This document shows positions 33,854 through 35,908 of a stretch of 35,908 nucleotides of DNA, one piece after another (position 1 is the stretch's first letter; every line of letters begins with the position of its first letter). Below the pieces are notes generated by a model. The model was given only the letters and a program-made list of their open reading frames with translations, was not told the DNA's origin and did not search any database. Origin of the DNA: JAKFEW01 sp036675505 (lineage in GTDB: Bacteria > Cyanobacteriota > Sericytochromatia > S15B-MN24 > JAQBPE01); NCBI GenBank assembly GCA_036675505.1, contig JAKFEW010000035.1:1-35908 (forward strand), written 5' to 3'. The position numbers and the translations under genes were made by a program.

Positions 33854-33891
33854 TTTAACACGGAACAACAAAGCATTAGATCCGTGTTAAA
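33854..33891. promoter_or_regulatory. Large inverted repeat between divergent genes
   Basis: TTTAACACGGA (33854-33864) and TCCGTGTTAAA (33881-33891) are perfect 11-bp arms around a 16-bp spacer. The location between divergent genes suggests an operator with two half-sites controlling both. TAAAAT on the minus strand could be the -10 of the glycosyltransferase gene. Confidence 0.5.
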
Positions 33892-33967
33892 TGACGCATC
33901 CGGCGACGCCCGCTCGTCGACAGGGTAAGCGCGGGCCGTCCCGCAAGTGGAAAGTGGAGGAGATCCC

Positions 33968-35230
33968 ATGAGCGCGGATGCGATCAACGGCGTGAGCAAG
34001 GCTGTCCCGCCCGTGGCACCCGTTGCGCCACGGCCCCAGGCGGCCACGGCGCAGACCGGGGCCGCCCCGGCGAGCCCGGCCGACGCGAGCTGGGTGCGCA
34101 AGGTCGGCGACGTGCTCGGCAGCGCGCGCGATGCCGCCACCGGGCCCACGATGGCCTCGATCGCCGCCGCCGCCGTGAACCCGTTCTCGGGCATCGGCGG
34201 CCTGATCGCCCAGGCCGTGCGCGTCTGGACCAAGGCCAGCCAGGTGAAGACCCAGGCCTTCCTCGACGCGAACCTCACCAAGTTCACGCCCGCGGGCCAG
34301 GCCGCGCTCAAGACCCTGCAGGCCCAGGGCAAGCTCGAGCTGGTCGATCCGGGCTGGCAGAACCTGCGCGACAACCTCGACGCCTTCCTCAAGGGGGGTG
34401 GCGCCACCGCCGTGGCCGAGACGGCGCTCGCGCAGCTCGTGAACCCGGAGGGCACGATCGCCCAGGCCCGCGAGCACGCCTGCGTGGCCGCGGCCTTCCA
34501 GCTCGCGATCGCCCGCGACAACCCGGCCCAGTACTTCCAGATGGCCTCGGACCTCGCCACCACGGGCGCGGCCAAGCTCCCCAACGGCGAGGTGATCCAG
34601 GTCTCGGCGAAGAACCTCGCCTGGATCGACGCCCAGAACCTGGCGCCCAACGAGCGCCAGAACGCGATCTTCCAGGCCGCCTTGATGGACTACGCCTCGG
34701 GCGGCGGCTACGACATCGCCTCGGACCTCGTCACGACCAAGGACGCCGAGAACACGACCACCACGATGCACGGCCTGCGCCCGGCCCAGGCCCGCAAGCT
34801 GAACGACGCCGTTTTACAGGTGCCGACCCTCGAAGGCCCCGGCTTCTTCGCGCGCATGGCGCAGATGGTCGGCTACGGCAGCTCGCAGGCCGAGGCGGCC
34901 GCCGAGTCGCTGACCGACGCCTACGCGGCGGCGCAGGAGGGCGGCCACGGCGGCGTGATGGTGGTGGTCTCGGCGGGCTCCGAGGAGATCGAGCTGCCGC
35001 CGGCGCTGCGGCGCTTCCTGCCTGAGGCGGACTGGCGCGTGCCGCGCTTCCACATGGTCCTCGTGAAGGCGATCAAGGACGGCCAGGTCACCTTCGTCGA
35101 TCCGACCGGCCAGACGCGCACCGAGAAGCTCGAAGACTTCGCCAAGCGGATCTGCCTGGACGAGAGCGTCTACGTGGGCGCGGGCGGCAGCTACGGCACC
35201 GGCGGCGGCTCGACCGGCGGGCGCCGCTGA
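33968..35230 (+). CDS. Possible papain-like cysteine peptidase protein
   Basis: A 420-residue protein. GGAGGA lies upstream of the ATG at 33968. The first 41 residues are a disordered Ala/Pro/Val leader without a signal peptide. Residues about 45-160 are helical. A HACVAAAF segment with Cys172, a RFHMVLVKAI strand with His362 and a FVDPTG turn with Asp378 lie in the order Cys-His-Asp expected for papain/C39-like peptidases. The C-terminus is glycine-rich. Assignment rests on these spaced residues only; it could be an unrelated fold. The leader resembles those of the wall-active proteins at 11441 and 12089, but no heptamer operator precedes it. Confidence 0.65.
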   Translation: MSADAINGVSKAVPPVAPVAPRPQAATAQTGAAPASPADASWVRKVGDVLGSARDAATGPTMASIAAAAVNPFSGIGGLIAQAVRVWTKASQVKTQAFLDANLTKFTPAGQAALKTLQAQGKLELVDPGWQNLRDNLDAFLKGGGATAVAETALAQLVNPEGTIAQAREHACVAAAFQLAIARDNPAQYFQMASDLATTGAAKLPNGEVIQVSAKNLAWIDAQNLAPNERQNAIFQAALMDYASGGGYDIASDLVTTKDAENTTTTMHGLRPAQARKLNDAVLQVPTLEGPGFFARMAQMVGYGSSQAEAAAESLTDAYAAAQEGGHGGVMVVVSAGSEEIELPPALRRFLPEADWRVPRFHMVLVKAIKDGQVTFVDPTGQTRTEKLEDFAKRICLDESVYVGAGGSYGTGGGSTGGRR

Positions 35231-35244
35231 GCCCGCCGATCCAG

Positions 35245-35273
35245 TTAAGGATCGGTCAAGTTTGGATTTAGAC
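35245..35273 (+). promoter_or_regulatory. Candidate promoter for the MshEN-like gene
   Basis: TTAAGG (35245-35250), a 17-bp spacer and TTAGAC (35268-35273) lie 73 nt before the ATG at 35347. The element resembles the pair before the gene at 24825 (CTAAGC, 17 bp, TTAGAC), also 73 nt from its start. Confidence 0.35.
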
Positions 35274-35346
35274 TCGCAACAGGGAGGCACACGGCGGCGA
35301 TAGGATCCGTGACGAGGTGGCTCGTCATACCCCTGGGAGTTGCCGT

Positions 35347-35790
35347 ATGTCCGATCGCGAGAACAAGTCGAAGCGGCCCTTGCTCGGCCTCATCATGCTC
35401 CGGGAGGGCATGATCGACGACCGCGAGCTCCAAGTTTGCGTGACGCGCTGGACGCAGCACCGCGACGCCGGCCGCGTCGTGCCCTTCGGCGAGGTGGTGG
35501 TGGAGCTGGGCTTCTGCTCCCAGGCCGAGCTGGCGCCGTTCCTCTCGCTGCAGCGCAAGCTCGCGGGTGTGCCGGGCGACCGCAAGCCGCTCGGCCTGCT
35601 GCTGATCGAGAACGCCCTGCTCACGCCCACCCAGGTCGTGCTGGCGCTGCGGCTGCAGCGTGCCACCGGCCAGCGCCTCGGCGAGCTGCTCGTCGAGGAG
35701 GAGCTGCTGCGCGAGCCGCAGGTCGAGGTCCTGCTGCGCTTCCAGGCCCGTACAGGCGCCTCCGCCCAGGCCGAGAGCGCCGCGGCCTAG
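35347..35790 (+). CDS. Stand-alone MshEN/GspE-N-like protein
   Basis: A 147-residue protein; the ATG at 35347 has GGGAG upstream. The sequence is almost entirely four related units: residues 11-35 (LLGLIMLREGMID), 43-73 (PFGEVVVELGFCS), 80-108 (PLGLLLIENALLT) and 109-136 (RLGELLVEEELLR). Each has the LGxxLxxxxxL then helix pattern of the N-terminal domain of type II secretion and type IV pilus ATPases (MshEN). In MshE such repeats bind cyclic di-GMP. There is no ATPase domain here, so it may be a stand-alone sensor or adaptor. Nucleotide binding is inference; some motif residues deviate from the strict form. Confidence 0.7.
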   Translation: MSDRENKSKRPLLGLIMLREGMIDDRELQVCVTRWTQHRDAGRVVPFGEVVVELGFCSQAELAPFLSLQRKLAGVPGDRKPLGLLLIENALLTPTQVVLALRLQRATGQRLGELLVEEELLREPQVEVLLRFQARTGASAQAESAAA

Positions 35791-35873
35791 AGACCTGATC
35801 AGTTTCGGGGATCGACAACCGAGCTGAGATTTGATCTAACACATCCTGGCCGTTGTGCCGGGAGGTGTTCGCC

Positions 35874-35908
35874 ATGACTCGCTACTGGAATCCGCCCGTT
35901 GAGCTGTC
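35874..35908 (+). CDS. Start of a gene cut by the window end
   Basis: GGGAGG is followed 8 nt later by ATG at 35874, and the frame (MTRYWNPPVEL) stays open to the end of the window. Too short to identify. Confidence 0.4.
   Translation, partial: MTRYWNPPVEL

Overview
The window is about 36 kb of very GC-rich DNA (near 70% by eye) from a bacterium with many secreted proteins. Lipobox signal peptides are abundant: four NHL-propeller lipoproteins and four other lipoproteins. There is also a large Ser/Thr kinase-ATPase-TPR protein, a membrane histidine kinase, an AfsR/SARP-like regulator and a possible MshEN-type protein. This suits an uncultured, probably double-membraned lineage. Sericytochromatia-like relatives of Cyanobacteria or Myxococcota are guesses; no rRNA or marker gene fixes the taxonomy, and no tRNA, rRNA or CRISPR array was seen.

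Layout. 1-98: terminator of an upstream gene. 186-4933: two overlapping NHL lipoprotein genes. 4940-5682: a decayed junction where an IS4/Tn5-type transposase remnant abuts an internally deleted ABC-transporter ATPase remnant. 5918-8944: a regulator with a P-loop ATPase region, helical repeats and a C-terminal SARP/BTAD region. 9029-15402: an accessory island of three or four small glycine-zipper membrane proteins, an L,D-transpeptidase, a SleB-like cell-wall hydrolase and a large NHL lipoprotein. 15439-15646: an orphan promoter motif fused to a remnant of an AbiEi-type antitoxin. 15714-22327 (minus strand): a likely operon of amidase, lipoprotein, small protein and kinase-ATPase-TPR protein. 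22460-25367: a lipoprotein, a TPR protein and a helix-hairpin-helix lipoprotein. 25446-29137: a sensor histidine kinase and a fourth NHL lipoprotein. 29147-32658 (minus strand): three exported proteins, one a propeller with a CxxCH haem-type motif. 32792-35908: a glycosyltransferase, a possible cysteine-peptidase protein, a small MshEN-like protein and the first codons of another gene.

Main find. Immediately downstream of the SARP-type regulator there is a perfect tandem heptamer, TGTCACC-N4-TGTCACC, with an 11-bp period. The same element recurs before the other transcription units of the island: at 10745-10762 (minus strand, one mismatch), 10803-10820, 11360-11377 and, as an orphan, at 15439-15456. 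In the four sites that precede intact genes, a weak -10-like hexamer lies exactly 9 bp after the second heptamer. This is the geometry of SARP operators (direct heptamers 11 bp apart close to the -10), but with a different heptamer sequence. I infer a local regulon controlled by the adjacent regulator. Its members are small membrane-hairpin proteins and two peptidoglycan enzymes that lack ordinary signal peptides and begin with similar disordered leaders. This could be a cell-envelope remodelling or antagonism module; that role is a hypothesis.
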